A DNA stretch of 64,000 nt. Origin: Bacillota bacterium. Its GTDB lineage: Bacteria; Bacillota; Clostridia; Lachnospirales; Lachnospiraceae. Under the pieces are notes generated by a model. The model did not search any database and had not been told where the DNA came from. It saw only the letters and a program-made list of their open reading frames with translations. Made by a program: the position numbers and the translations under genes. The DNA lies in NCBI GenBank assembly GCA_023392615.1, contig JAEVYT010000030.1, positions 372,001 to 436,000 on the forward strand, written 5' to 3'. Positions 1-8,128 of this stretch are shown piece by piece. Every line of letters starts with the position of its first letter. The first letter of the stretch is position 1.

Positions 1-343
1 TTGTATCATGGTTTATTATATGCGCATAATTTTAAAATGTCCGCTGATTATATGCTTTATTATCTGTTTTGTTACTAATTTTTAAAATATTTTTATATAT
101 TATTAAAGGTGATATACACACCAATAATAATATTAAAAATATAATCAAATACCAAACAAGACTCGTTGATTTGGACGTAGATAATGTTTTTTGGAGCCAT
201 GGTAAAAAAAGAATCACTATAGAAGGACGTGTAAATATGTGTAAATATTTCTTGTAAAAACTTGAAAAACATCTTTTCCTTTGCTATACTACCACTAAGC
301 AAATGATTCCTTCGTTGTAGGAGAGACAATGGAAGGAGTAACT
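1..343. other. Gene-free stretch upstream of comM
   Basis: AT-rich DNA without a convincing gene. Short open frames on both strands lack ribosome binding sites. The only supported elements are the promoter at 262-290 and the comM ribosome binding site at about 331-338. Whatever gene lies to the left is outside the window. Confidence 0.6.
262..290 (+). promoter_or_regulatory. Sigma-A-type promoter of comM
   Basis: TTGAAA (262-267), a 17-bp spacer and TATACT (285-290) match the housekeeping promoter consensus at 9 of 12 positions with ideal spacing. The predicted start near 297 leaves a leader of about 47 nt before comM. Confidence 0.65.
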
Positions 344-1876
344 ATGTTCAGTAAAGCCTACAGTGCAACTTTTCACGGTATTGACGGTCTGGTTGTATCA
401 GTGGAAGCAGATGTCAGTGATGGGTTACCAATTTTTGATATGGTGGGATATCTGGGATCGGAGGTTAAAGAGGCGCGTGAGAGAGTACGGATTGCGCTTA
501 AGAATTCCGGTTATATGATACCACCGAAGAGAATTACAGTGAATCTATCCCCGGCAGATATACGTAAAGAAGGAACAGTCTTTGATTTATCTATTGCTAT
601 TGCAATTCTAACGGCCCTTGGCCATCTTCCCGAAGAAAATCTTAAGGATTATTTAATTATCGGGGAACTCAGCTTAAACGGTAATGTGAATAAAGTAAAT
701 GGAGTACTGCCTATTGTTTATTCTGCAAAACAACAGGGGTTTAAAAAGTGTATCGTTCCACAGGAGAATGCAAAAGAAGGAGCTGTTGTCTCCGGTATTG
801 AAATCTATGGTGTAGCAACTCTAAAAGAAGCAGCTGATATTTTGAATGATAAAGAGGGAAAGTCACCGGTAGTGGTAGATGTCGAAGAACTTTTTATCGG
901 TAGTAGAAAAGCTGATAGTATTGATTTTTTTGAAGTGGCAGGACAAAAAGCAGCTAAAAGGGCAATCGAGATTGCGGTATCCGGAATGCACAATATATTG
1001 ATGATCGGGCCTCCCGGTTCAGGCAAAACAATGTTAGCAAAAAGAATTCCTACGATCATGCCTGAGCTATCCTTTGAGGAAAGTATGGAAATATCCAAAA
1101 TATATAGCATAGCCGGTCTTTTAGATCAACAAGCATTAGTGTTAAATCGACCATATCGAAATCCACATCATACAATTACGACCACTGCATTGGTCGGGGG
1201 AGGAAGAGTGCCTCAGCCAGGTGAAATCAGTCTTGCACACCTGGGGGTTTTATTCCTTGATGAATTGCCCGAATTCCAAAAGAATACGATTGAGGTGTTA
1301 AGGCAACCTTTGGAGGATAAATCAGTTACGATAGCTAGATTAAACGGTACATACAAATATCCAGCAGGCTTTATGCTTGTTGGTGCGATGAACCCTTGTT
1401 CGTGTGGCTTTTATCCGGATCGTAATAAATGTGATTGTTCCATTAATCAGGTGAAACGTTATCTTGGACGAATCTCTCAGCCCTTATTGGATCGTTTTGA
1501 TATCTGTATAGAGGCCTTACAGATGAATTACAAAGAATTACTAGAACAGGAGAAACAAGAAAGTTCGGAAGATATCAGGAAGCGTGTAAGAATTGCCAGA
1601 CAAATTCAGTTAGAACGCTACGGTGGACAGAATATCTATTTTAACTCTCAATTAACTCCTAGGGCAATCAAAAAATATTGTAAACTGGATCGTAAGGAGG
1701 AGAGCTTACTGGAGGAAGCATTTGTAAAGATGAATCTCAGTGCCAGAGCCTATCATCGAATTCTTAAGGTTGCGAGAACGATAGCGGATCTCGATCAAAG
1801 TGAACAGATTCAAACCAAACATATCAGTGAAGCAATCTGTTATCGCAGTATAGATCAAAAATACTGGGGCGATTAA
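344..1876 (+). CDS. comM: ComM/YifB-family Mg-chelatase-like AAA+ ATPase
   Basis: 510 aa, usual length for the family. The N-terminal part (about 1-170) is the Lon-substrate-like ChlI domain. An AAA+ module follows, with Walker A GPPGSGKT at residues 222-229 and a Walker B LFLDELPEF motif. Cysteines in the NPCSCGFYPD stretch and the C-terminal Mg_chelatase_C region (RAYHRILKVARTIADL) complete the architecture. In transformable bacteria ComM is a hexameric helicase that promotes branch migration during integration of imported DNA. The role here is inferred from the family and from the neighbouring dprA. The start at 344 is chosen because GGAAGGAG lies 6 nt upstream; the ATG at 329 has a poor ribosome binding site. 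The gene has its own promoter and ends in the first base of a 20-bp hairpin. Confidence 0.93.
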   Translation: MFSKAYSATFHGIDGLVVSVEADVSDGLPIFDMVGYLGSEVKEARERVRIALKNSGYMIPPKRITVNLSPADIRKEGTVFDLSIAIAILTALGHLPEENLKDYLIIGELSLNGNVNKVNGVLPIVYSAKQQGFKKCIVPQENAKEGAVVSGIEIYGVATLKEAADILNDKEGKSPVVVDVEELFIGSRKADSIDFFEVAGQKAAKRAIEIAVSGMHNILMIGPPGSGKTMLAKRIPTIMPELSFEESMEISKIYSIAGLLDQQALVLNRPYRNPHHTITTTALVGGGRVPQPGEISLAHLGVLFLDELPEFQKNTIEVLRQPLEDKSVTIARLNGTYKYPAGFMLVGAMNPCSCGFYPDRNKCDCSINQVKRYLGRISQPLLDRFDICIEALQMNYKELLEQEKQESSEDIRKRVRIARQIQLERYGGQNIYFNSQLTPRAIKKYCKLDRKEESLLEEAFVKMNLSARAYHRILKVARTIADLDQSEQIQTKHISEAICYRSIDQKYWGD

Positions 1877-1919
1877 TGTGAATTATGCTTAAGAAGAAAT
1901 TCTTAAGCATAATTCACAT
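1876..1919. repeat. Perfect 20-bp inverted repeat with GAAA loop
   Basis: Arm 1876-1895 (ATGTGAATTATGCTTAAGAA) is the exact reverse complement of 1900-1919, separated by GAAA (1896-1899). The arm begins in the last base of the comM stop codon. No T-run follows, so it is not a standard Rho-independent terminator. It forms the left part of the repeat unit described next and could still act as an mRNA 3' end barrier. Confidence 0.85.
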
Positions 1920-2048
1920 CACTAAGTTTGAGCCTGCGAAATCCTCGGCACAAACTAACACAAAGGATAGGAATATGAATTATGAAAAGCATAATTCACA
2001 TCACTAAGTTTGAGCCTGCGTAGTCCTCGGCACAAACTAACACAAAGG
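1905..2048. repeat. Two direct 62-bp repeats (82-bp period), REP/MITE-like
   Basis: Positions 1905-1966 and 1987-2048 are identical apart from two substitutions (1939/2021 and 1941/2023). Each copy contains an internal imperfect inverted repeat, AGTTTGAGCC against GGCACAAACT. Each is preceded by a hairpin: 20 bp in copy 1, and a shortened 8-bp version (GAATTATG at 1977-1984 against CATAATTC at 1990-1997) in copy 2. There is no coding frame. This is the structure of a REP- or MITE-type intergenic repeat; the family is not recognised by name. Confidence 0.8.
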
Positions 2049-2127
2049 GTAGATGAGTGATGAACCTATATAGTTTAAGAAAGTGAAATTTTTAGAACGA
2101 AGTTGTTGTTTTATGGGGAGGATACAA

Positions 2128-3240
2128 ATGACGAGTAAAGAATATAATTATTGGTTGGCGAATATAGAGAGAGTTGGTAATAAGAAAATATCACGCTTGT
2201 TAGAGGTATTCGGTACAGCGGAGGAGATATTTAAGGCTACCAAAGAGGAGTTGTTAAGGTTTCAATCCCAATTTAATCTGGCGAGTCAATTTTCTGCGCA
2301 AGATGTAGAGAGTATCATTAAAAGCAGAAACAAACAAGAAATTCAACATAATTATGCTAAATTGATAAGAGATGGCATATATTTTGTTGCAAAGGAGGAT
2401 AATGATTATCCTAAGAAACTAAAGAATATTTATGATGCTCCGTTTGCATTATATGTCAGAGGAAAGCTTCCGGATGAAAATCTAAAAATTCTTGCCATAG
2501 TCGGAGCAAGGGAGTGTACCGAGTATGGAAAAGAAATGGCAAAACATCTTGCCCGCGAGATAGCCAGGGAAGGAGTGGCGATTATTAGCGGTTTAGCAAG
2601 AGGAATAGATACCTGTGCACATGTGGGTGCACTAGAAGTCGGTGGATTGACTTATGGCGTGATAGGGTCAGGTATTGACATCTGCTATCCGAGAGAAAAT
2701 ATAAATGTTTTTTCAAGGATGATAAATGAAGGAGGAGTCTTATCAGAATATGCACCCGGAGTACAGCCGATTGCCGGGAATTTTCCAATGAGAAATCGTA
2801 TTATCAGTGGCTTGAGCGATGGAGTATTAGTAATTGAAGCAAGGGAGAAAAGTGGATCTTTAATCACAGTTGATATGGGGTTGGAGCAGGGAAAAGATAT
2901 TTATGCGTTACCGGGAAAAGCAACAGACCGCTTAAGTGGTGGGTGTAATAATTTGATAAAGATGGGGGCAAAATTAGTAACATGTGCCAAAGATATTTTG
3001 GAAGATTTGGTACTAAATTATGAACAAATCCCCAATGATTTGAAAAAAAATAATAAAATTCTTGAAACAGATGGAAAAATAGTGTATGCTTGTTTAAGCT
3101 TCGAACCCATGCATATTGGGGAAATCAGTGATAAAACAGGTATTCCGATGGATTTGTTATTGGAACAACTTTTGTTTCTTGAGCTTAGAGGCTACATTCT
3201 TCAAATAAGAAAGAATTATTACATTGTAAAAGATAGATAG
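2128..3240 (+). CDS. dprA: DNA-processing protein DprA
   Basis: 370 aa. DprA (Smf) loads RecA onto incoming single-stranded DNA during transformation. The central Rossmann-like domain (about residues 115-290) carries the hallmark stretches GAREC, ISGLARGIDTCAH, VIGSGIDICYPREN and SGLSDGVLVIEAREKSGSL. The N-terminal part is HhH/SAM-like, and the C-terminal 60 residues (FEPMHIGEISDKTGI onward) look like the winged-helix DprA C-terminal domain. GGGGAGG lies 6 nt before the ATG at 2128; two upstream in-frame starts (2083, 2113) lack a good site. It follows comM across the repeat region and is 36 nt from topA. No other late competence gene is visible, so natural transformation is possible but not shown. 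Confidence 0.94.
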   Translation: MTSKEYNYWLANIERVGNKKISRLLEVFGTAEEIFKATKEELLRFQSQFNLASQFSAQDVESIIKSRNKQEIQHNYAKLIRDGIYFVAKEDNDYPKKLKNIYDAPFALYVRGKLPDENLKILAIVGARECTEYGKEMAKHLAREIAREGVAIISGLARGIDTCAHVGALEVGGLTYGVIGSGIDICYPRENINVFSRMINEGGVLSEYAPGVQPIAGNFPMRNRIISGLSDGVLVIEAREKSGSLITVDMGLEQGKDIYALPGKATDRLSGGCNNLIKMGAKLVTCAKDILEDLVLNYEQIPNDLKKNNKILETDGKIVYACLSFEPMHIGEISDKTGIPMDLLLEQLLFLELRGYILQIRKNYYIVKDR

Positions 3241-3276
3241 GATTTATACACATAGAAATGAAGGGAAACAAACAGT

Positions 3277-5328
3277 ATGCCAAGGTATCTTGTTATTGTT
3301 GAATCTCCGGCAAAAGCAAAAACAATCAAAAAGTTTTTGGGTGCAAATTATGAGGTGCTTGCGTCTAATGGACACGTTCGAGATTTGCCGAAGAGTCAAA
3401 TGGGAATTGATATTGAACATGATTATGAGCCGAAATATATTACGATTCGAGGAAAAGGCGATTTATTAGCGAAGCTTCGCAAAGAAGTAAAAAAGGCAGA
3501 TAAAGTCTTTCTCGCGACTGACCCTGACCGTGAGGGAGAGGCAATCTCCTGGCATTTATCTCAGACATTAAGATTAGAAGAGAAGGATTCCAGTAGAATT
3601 ACATTTAATGAAATCACGAAGAATGCAGTAAAGGCATCCATAAAGCAAGCAAGGGATGTTGATATGGACTTGGTGAACGCACAACAGGCCAGAAGAATTC
3701 TCGACCGTATGGTGGGGTATCAGATTAGCCCGCTTCTTTGGGCTAAGGTGAAAAGAGGTCTTAGTGCGGGTAGAGTTCAGTCTGTGGCACTTCGTATCAT
3801 CTGTGATCGTGAAGATGAGATTAATGCTTTTGTTCCGGAGGAATACTGGAACTTAGAAGCGCAATTTGAATTAAAGGGAAAGAAAAAGCCTTTAGTAGCA
3901 AAACTTACAAAAAAAGATATTCATTCTGAACAAGCTATGAATGATGTACTAAAGCAATTAGAGCATGCCTCCTTTGTTGCAAAAGAAATTAAGAAGAGTG
4001 AACGTATCAGAAAGGCTCCGTTACCATTTACCACAAGTACATTGCAACAGGAGTCAGCAAAGGCATTGAATTATTCCACTCAGAAAACCATGCAGTTGGC
4101 ACAGCAGCTATATGAAGGTATTGACGTAAAAGGTCATGGTACCATAGGTTTGATTACCTATCTTCGTACTGATTCCGTTCGAATCAGCGATGAAGCGGAT
4201 CAGGGTGTAAAGCAGTTTATTAAGGATAAGTTTGGAGAGCACTTTGTGGCGCATGAAGAAAACGTTGGTCGTACCGGCAAGAAGATTCAGGATGCACATG
4301 AAGCAATAAGACCAACCTATGTAGATTTAAACCCAAGTGATATTAAGGAATCCCTCACCAGAGATCAATTCCGTTTATATCAATTGATATGGAAGCGCTT
4401 CGTAGCAAGTAGAATGAAGCCAGCAAAATACGAAACAAATACAATTAAAATAGAAGCTAATGGTTTGCGTTTTTCTGCTTCCGCCTCAAAATTAGTGTTT
4501 GATGGCTTTATGAGTGTTTATACACCGGAGGAAGAAGAAGGCGATAATGCTGTCAACTTTGAAAGTCTGCAAGAGGGTGATAAGCTAGATCTGTTAGAGT
4601 TAAATGAAAGTCAGCATTTTACACAGCCACCTGCACATTATTCAGAAGCATCCCTAGTAAAAACGTTGGAGGAACTGGGAATCGGTAGACCGAGTACCTA
4701 TGCACCGACTATTACCACAATTATTGCCAGACGATATATCGCGAAGGAAAATAAAAATCTGTATGTCACTGAATTAGGTGAAGCGGTTAATAATATTATG
4801 AAATGTGCATTTGCAAGTATTGTTGATGTTAACTTTACAGCTAATATGGAATCCTTACTTGACTGTGTTGAAGACGGAACCGTAAACTGGAAAACCGTAA
4901 TAAGAAATTTCTATCCTGATCTAGAAGAGGCAGTAAAAAATGCTGAAACAGAGCTAGAGAAGATTCAAATTGAAGATGAAGTTACCGATGAGATTTGCGA
5001 GATGTGTGGTCGTAATATGGTCGTTAAGTATGGGCCTCATGGAAAGTTTCTTGCTTGTCCCGGCTTCCCTGATTGTAAAAATACGAAACCGTATCTTGAG
5101 AAAATCGGAGTATCTTGTCCTTTATGTGGCAGCGATATTGTATTACGAAAAACAAAAAAGGGTAGAAAATATTACGGCTGTATAGAAAATCCTGATTGTA
5201 CATTTATGACTTGGCAAAAACCTTCCGACAAGAGATGTGATAAGTGCGGAGGGGTACTGTTGGAAAAGGGAAATAAGCTGGTTTGTGACAATGATAAGTG
5301 TGGTAATGTTATTAGTAATTCTAAATAA
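3277..5328 (+). CDS. topA: DNA topoisomerase I (type IA)
   Basis: 683 aa, normal size. It relaxes negative supercoils by a transient 5'-phosphotyrosine single-strand break. The TOPRIM domain opens with VESPAKAKTIKKFLG and contains the metal-binding DPDREGE motif. The catalytic tyrosine is Tyr295 in the ITYLRTDS motif. The C-terminal third holds three C4 zinc-ribbon modules (CEMCG...CPGFPDC, CPLCG...CIENPDC and CDKCG...CDNDKC). The dprA-topA-codY order is the Firmicute arrangement, but xerC and hslVU, which lie between topA and codY in Bacillus, are missing. No classical terminator follows; an AT palindrome at 5345-5359 is the only structure. Confidence 0.97.
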   Translation: MPRYLVIVESPAKAKTIKKFLGANYEVLASNGHVRDLPKSQMGIDIEHDYEPKYITIRGKGDLLAKLRKEVKKADKVFLATDPDREGEAISWHLSQTLRLEEKDSSRITFNEITKNAVKASIKQARDVDMDLVNAQQARRILDRMVGYQISPLLWAKVKRGLSAGRVQSVALRIICDREDEINAFVPEEYWNLEAQFELKGKKKPLVAKLTKKDIHSEQAMNDVLKQLEHASFVAKEIKKSERIRKAPLPFTTSTLQQESAKALNYSTQKTMQLAQQLYEGIDVKGHGTIGLITYLRTDSVRISDEADQGVKQFIKDKFGEHFVAHEENVGRTGKKIQDAHEAIRPTYVDLNPSDIKESLTRDQFRLYQLIWKRFVASRMKPAKYETNTIKIEANGLRFSASASKLVFDGFMSVYTPEEEEGDNAVNFESLQEGDKLDLLELNESQHFTQPPAHYSEASLVKTLEELGIGRPSTYAPTITTIIARRYIAKENKNLYVTELGEAVNNIMKCAFASIVDVNFTANMESLLDCVEDGTVNWKTVIRNFYPDLEEAVKNAETELEKIQIEDEVTDEICEMCGRNMVVKYGPHGKFLACPGFPDCKNTKPYLEKIGVSCPLCGSDIVLRKTKKGRKYYGCIENPDCTFMTWQKPSDKRCDKCGGVLLEKGNKLVCDNDKCGNVISNSK

Positions 5329-5422
5329 ATAAAATATTTCACTTATTTTTTGAAAAAATGCAAAATTCTATAGAACAATTTGTAATTATCTCATAATATA
5401 TGTCAATTTGGAGAAAAGACTA

Positions 5423-5451
5423 TTGTTTTTAGGAATCAGATATGATAGAAT
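5423..5451 (+). promoter_or_regulatory. Putative sigma-A promoter of codY
   Basis: TTGTTT (5423-5428), a 17-bp spacer and TAGAAT (5446-5451). The predicted start near 5457 falls inside the first arm of the hairpin at 5455-5497. About 70 bp upstream, 5344-5358 matches the CodY box AATTTTCWGAAAATT with four mismatches. That is weak evidence for autoregulation. Confidence 0.5.
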
Positions 5452-5454
5452 TAT

Positions 5455-5497
5455 GAAGGTAATATATTTAGTAGGATTTACTAATTATATTACCTTC
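5455..5497 (+). promoter_or_regulatory. Stem-loop at the 5' end of the codY transcript
   Basis: GAAGGTAATATA (5455-5466) is the exact reverse complement of 5486-5497. After one T-T mismatch an inner stem TTAGTA/TACTAA continues (5468-5473 with 5479-5484), closing on GGATT. No T-run follows, so it is not a terminator. It lies at the predicted transcription start and could be an operator dyad or a 5' stabilising hairpin. Confidence 0.6.
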
Positions 5498-5574
5498 TTC
5501 CATGAACCGATTAAGCATATTTACGGGTACATGGAATGATAGAGGGGAACATTGAATTTGGGAGGAACCATCGA

Positions 5575-6348
5575 ATGAGTGTACAGTTGTTGGATAAAAC
5601 AAGAAAAATTAATAACTTATTGCATAATAATAATTCGCATAAGGTAGTATTTAATGACATCTGTGTAGTCTTGAGCGAAATACTTGCATCAAATGTACTG
5701 GTAATAAGCCGTAAGGGTAAGGTTCTTGGTGTTAAAAATCGGAATGATATTGCGGAAATTAATGAGTTAATTAAGGATGCTGTAGGAAGGCATATCGATG
5801 GTTTGCTGAATGAACGACTCCTCAATATATTATCGACAAAAGAGAATGTTAATCTAAGAACGTTAGGCTTTGAGTTTGAGAATGTTGATACGTATCAAGC
5901 AATTATTACTCCAATTGATATCGCTGGAGAAAGACTAGGAACTTTGTTCTTGTATAAGAATGGACCACAATATACGTTAGATGACATTATTCTGAGTGAA
6001 TACGGTACAACCGTGGTCGGATTAGAGATGATGAGATCTGTTAATGAAGAAAGCGCGGAAGAAAATCGTAAGGTTCAAATCGTAAAATCTGCAATCAGTA
6101 CATTGTCATTTTCAGAACTGGAAGCAATTACTCATATTTTTGAAGAATTAAAAGGGAATGAAGGAATACTGGTAGCAAGCAAGATAGCTGATCGAGTTGG
6201 AATTACCAGATCTGTGATTGTAAATGCACTTCGTAAATTCGAAAGTGCCGGTGTAATTGAATCACGTAGCTCAGGAATGAAGGGGACCTACATTAGGGTG
6301 TTGAATGATGTGGTTTTTGATGAGTTAGAGAAGCTGAATAATAACTAG
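5575..6348 (+). CDS. codY: GTP-sensing global transcriptional repressor CodY
   Basis: 257 aa, nearly the Bacillus length. CodY binds branched-chain amino acids and GTP and represses nutrient-scavenging, motility and competence genes in rich conditions. The N-terminal GAF domain begins MSVQLLDKTRKINNLL. A linker helix leads to the C-terminal winged helix, with the recognition segment ASKIADRVGITRSVIVNALRK and the wing SSGMKGTYIR. The start at 5575 is preceded by GGGAGGA; the upstream ATG at 5536 would add 13 residues without a site. A strong terminator (6373-6410) separates codY from flgB. The adjacency to the fla/che genes is conserved in Bacillus, where CodY represses that operon. Confidence 0.96.
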   Translation: MSVQLLDKTRKINNLLHNNNSHKVVFNDICVVLSEILASNVLVISRKGKVLGVKNRNDIAEINELIKDAVGRHIDGLLNERLLNILSTKENVNLRTLGFEFENVDTYQAIITPIDIAGERLGTLFLYKNGPQYTLDDIILSEYGTTVVGLEMMRSVNEESAEENRKVQIVKSAISTLSFSELEAITHIFEELKGNEGILVASKIADRVGITRSVIVNALRKFESAGVIESRSSGMKGTYIRVLNDVVFDELEKLNNN

Positions 6349-6372
6349 AAATCATTGATTTATAGAGTATAT

Positions 6373-6410
6373 AAGGATTTATGAGAGTTACCTCTTATAA
6401 ATCCTTTTTT
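6373..6410 (+). terminator. Rho-independent terminator of codY
   Basis: AAGGATTTATGAGAG (6373-6387) pairs with 6392-6406 (one G-T wobble) around a TTAC loop, followed by a T-run to 6410. Confidence 0.9.
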
Positions 6411-6632
6411 GTATGTAATTTCATAATGAAAATGTGCGGTTGATATGATATCTTAATGAAGTAGCGATGATGTAATATGACAAAATACACTATTTTTCGT
6501 ATAAAATTTGGTAAAAGTCACATATTATAAATTTGTATCATGGTAATATATACAAAAAAAGAACAACATAATAGCTAAAATTCTATAAAATCACAAGTTG
6601 TAGTATTATTCTCCTAATTTTTCAAATACATC

Positions 6633-6660
6633 TTGTGTTTTTTGTAAAATTAATTATAAT
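6633..6660 (+). promoter_or_regulatory. Sigma-A-type promoter of the fla/che gene string
   Basis: TTGTGT (6633-6638), a 16-bp spacer and a perfect TATAAT (6655-6660). The predicted start near 6667 gives a leader of about 20 nt that includes the flgB ribosome binding site AAAGGAG (6674-6680). A sigma-A-type promoter here fits a hierarchy in which the operon produces its own sigma-D. Confidence 0.7.
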
Positions 6661-6687
6661 GATTTATATATGGAAAGGAGTGTAGAA

Positions 6688-7077
6688 ATGATAGGTTCAA
6701 ACGCATTTAATTACATTAATGTACTGGGTAAGGCTGCGAATGCAAGCTGGAAAAGAAATGAAGTTATATCGAACAATATTGCAAATGTTGACACGCCTGG
6801 TTTCAAAAGAAATGATGTGCAATTCGAATCTTATTTGCAGGATGCTCTGACGGGTGATGGGTCGCTGGATGAAAAGATAGCGAATGCTAATTTAAATTCA
6901 TTGGATGCAACAGTATACACAGACAATGCAAATCTTAGCTACCGCCTGGATGGAAACAATGTGGATATTGATACGGAATCAGCTTACTTAGCGGAAAATC
7001 AGATACGCTATTATGCATTGCTTGATTCTATGACACAAGAGTTCAGTCGTATAAAAACTGTGCTCAATGCCAGATAA
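6688..7077 (+). CDS. flgB: Flagellar basal-body rod protein FlgB
   Basis: 129 aa. A proximal rod subunit, exported by the flagellar type III apparatus and assembled above the MS ring. The N-terminal flagellar rod motif is clear (VISNNIANVDTPGFKRNDV, about residues 26-44), and the C-terminus is the usual amphipathic helix (ENQIRYYALLDSMTQEF). The ATG at 6688 is used because AAAGGAG lies 7 nt upstream; the ATG at 6670 would precede that site. It is the first gene of the fla/che string. Confidence 0.96.
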   Translation: MIGSNAFNYINVLGKAANASWKRNEVISNNIANVDTPGFKRNDVQFESYLQDALTGDGSLDEKIANANLNSLDATVYTDNANLSYRLDGNNVDIDTESAYLAENQIRYYALLDSMTQEFSRIKTVLNAR

Positions 7078-7132
7078 GATTTACAAAATCAAATAGGAAG
7101 CTTTACGAAACATGGATGTTTATAAGAGGAAG

Positions 7133-7153
7133 AACCAGAGAACTCTTCTGGTT
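7133..7153 (+). promoter_or_regulatory. Stem-loop in the flgB-flgC gap
   Basis: AACCAGA (7133-7139) pairs exactly with TCTGGTT (7147-7153) around a 7-nt loop; no T-run follows. It sits in a 123-nt gap, unusually wide for this string. It may be an mRNA processing or stability element. Confidence 0.45.
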
Positions 7154-7200
7154 ACTTAATTCATATATAGAATGCAAATCAAAACATAGGAGGATAAACA

Positions 7201-7638
7201 ATGTCGGCGATTGATGCTATGAACGTAAGTGCAAGTGGTATGACTGCACAGAGATTACGTATGGATATTATCTCACAGAATATTGCTAATGTTAATACAA
7301 CCCGTGACGAGAATGGCAACCCCTACCGAAGAAAAGCAGTTGTCTTTGCAGAAAAAGATACATCCTCTTTTGGTGACGTATTGGCTAGAACCACCGAAAA
7401 AGCAGGAAACGGTGTAAAGGTAACACAAATAGTAGATGATACAAGCACGGAGATGCGTAAGGTTTATGATCCTTCTCACCCGGATGCAGACGCGGATGGT
7501 TATGTTACCTATCCGAATGTCAATGTTGTTCAAGAAATGACGGACATGATTGATGCATCCAGATCATATGAAGCCAATGTTACTGCATTTAATGCAAGTA
7601 AGAATATGGCTCTTAAAGGATTAGAGGTAGGCAAATAA
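7201..7638 (+). CDS. flgC: Flagellar basal-body rod protein FlgC
   Basis: 145 aa. A proximal rod component partnering FlgB. The rod signature [22 protein letters not shown] lies at about residues 25-46, and the C-terminal motif [20 protein letters not shown] is typical of FlgC/FlgG-type axial proteins. A ribosome binding site (AGGAGG) stands ahead of the ATG. The flgB-flgC-fliE order is the conserved Firmicute one. Confidence 0.97.
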   Translation: MSAIDAMNVSASGMTAQRLRMDIISQNIANVNTTRDENGNPYRRKAVVFAEKDTSSFGDVLARTTEKAGNGVKVTQIVDDTSTEMRKVYDPSHPDADADGYVTYPNVNVVQEMTDMIDASRSYEANVTAFNASKNMALKGLEVGK

Positions 7639-7662
7639 ATAAACCAAGATGCTGACCGATAG
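7636..7662 (+). promoter_or_regulatory. Possible sigma-D-like promoter before fliE
   Basis: TAAA (7636-7639), a 15-nt spacer and ACCGATAG (7655-7662) resemble the flagellar sigma consensus TAAA-N15-GCCGATAT with two mismatches in the -10 part. It begins in the flgC stop codon. The predicted start would leave only about 11 nt before the fliE ATG, which weakens the case. Confidence 0.3.
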
Positions 7663-7679
7663 CATTATGGAGGAAAGTA

Positions 7680-7991
7680 ATGAATATTTCGTCAATTAGT
7701 AATTTAATGGATTATCAAAAAGTCGGATCTTCAGGAGCTTCACCAGCTACGGAAAACGGCAATAAAACATTTGATAGCTTATTTAAAGCTTTAACAAATC
7801 AAGTAGATGAGACAAATAATTATCAAAACGCTGCAGAGCAAGAGGAGATTAACTATTCCCTCGGACTAACAAACAATACAAGTGATTTGTTGGTTGCTCA
7901 ACAAAAAGCGAATTTATCTTTGCAATATACCGTTGCTATTCGAAATCATGTATTGGATGCTTATAAAGAGATTATGAACCTTCAGTTTTAA
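7680..7991 (+). CDS. fliE: Flagellar hook-basal body protein FliE
   Basis: 103 aa, typical size. FliE links the MS ring (FliF) to the rod. The C-terminal half carries the conserved DLLVAQQKANLSLQYTVAIR segment ending in YKEIMNLQF. The start is preceded by GGAGGAAAG. A 137-nt gap with folded structure separates it from fliF. Confidence 0.93.
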   Translation: MNISSISNLMDYQKVGSSGASPATENGNKTFDSLFKALTNQVDETNNYQNAAEQEEINYSLGLTNNTSDLLVAQQKANLSLQYTVAIRNHVLDAYKEIMNLQF

Positions 7992-8035
7992 TTACAAATG
8001 ATGAAATTACAATTTGTATTTATGATTCGAAGGTT
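7978..8035 (+). promoter_or_regulatory. Nested inverted repeats in the fliE-fliF gap
   Basis: AACCTTC at the end of fliE (7978-7984) pairs with GAAGGTT (8029-8035). Inside, TACAAAT pairs with ATTTGTA. The two-tier stem overlaps the fliE stop codon and lacks a U-tract. It may protect or punctuate the mRNA; the role is inferred only. Confidence 0.4.
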
Positions 8036-8128
8036 CTTAGAGCGTGTACACATTTGTGTAAAAGGTATCAAGTATTTGTTTATCCAGATTGGATATATCA
8101 CTAATACATTTATGGGGAGCATATGTAA

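Larger units (their letters stand above)
6349..6687. other. Gene-free stretch between codY and flgB
   Basis: Contains the codY terminator (6373-6410), about 220 bp of AT-rich DNA, and the flgB promoter (6633-6660). I looked for a clear CodY box and a sigma-D promoter (TAAA-N15-GCCGATAT) ahead of flgB and found neither in convincing form. Confidence 0.6.

Noticed and set aside
32..217. Minus-strand frame of 61 aa with a hydrophobic stretch
   Set aside because: It would start at GTG without a ribosome binding site, has no recognisable family and lies in AT-rich DNA where hydrophobic frames arise by chance.
329..346. Earlier ATG for comM at 329
   Set aside because: The sequence GGAAGGAG between 329 and 344 is the ribosome binding site for the ATG at 344.
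1876..1919. Rho-independent terminator of comM
   Set aside because: The stem is strong but no T-run follows, and it belongs to the repeated unit.
5344..5359. CodY box or topA terminator
   Set aside because: Only a 15-bp A/T palindrome with four mismatches to the CodY consensus and no U-tract; kept as a remark under codY only.
6480..6630. CodY box or sigma-D promoter ahead of flgB
   Set aside because: Best candidates have five or more mismatches; not supportable.
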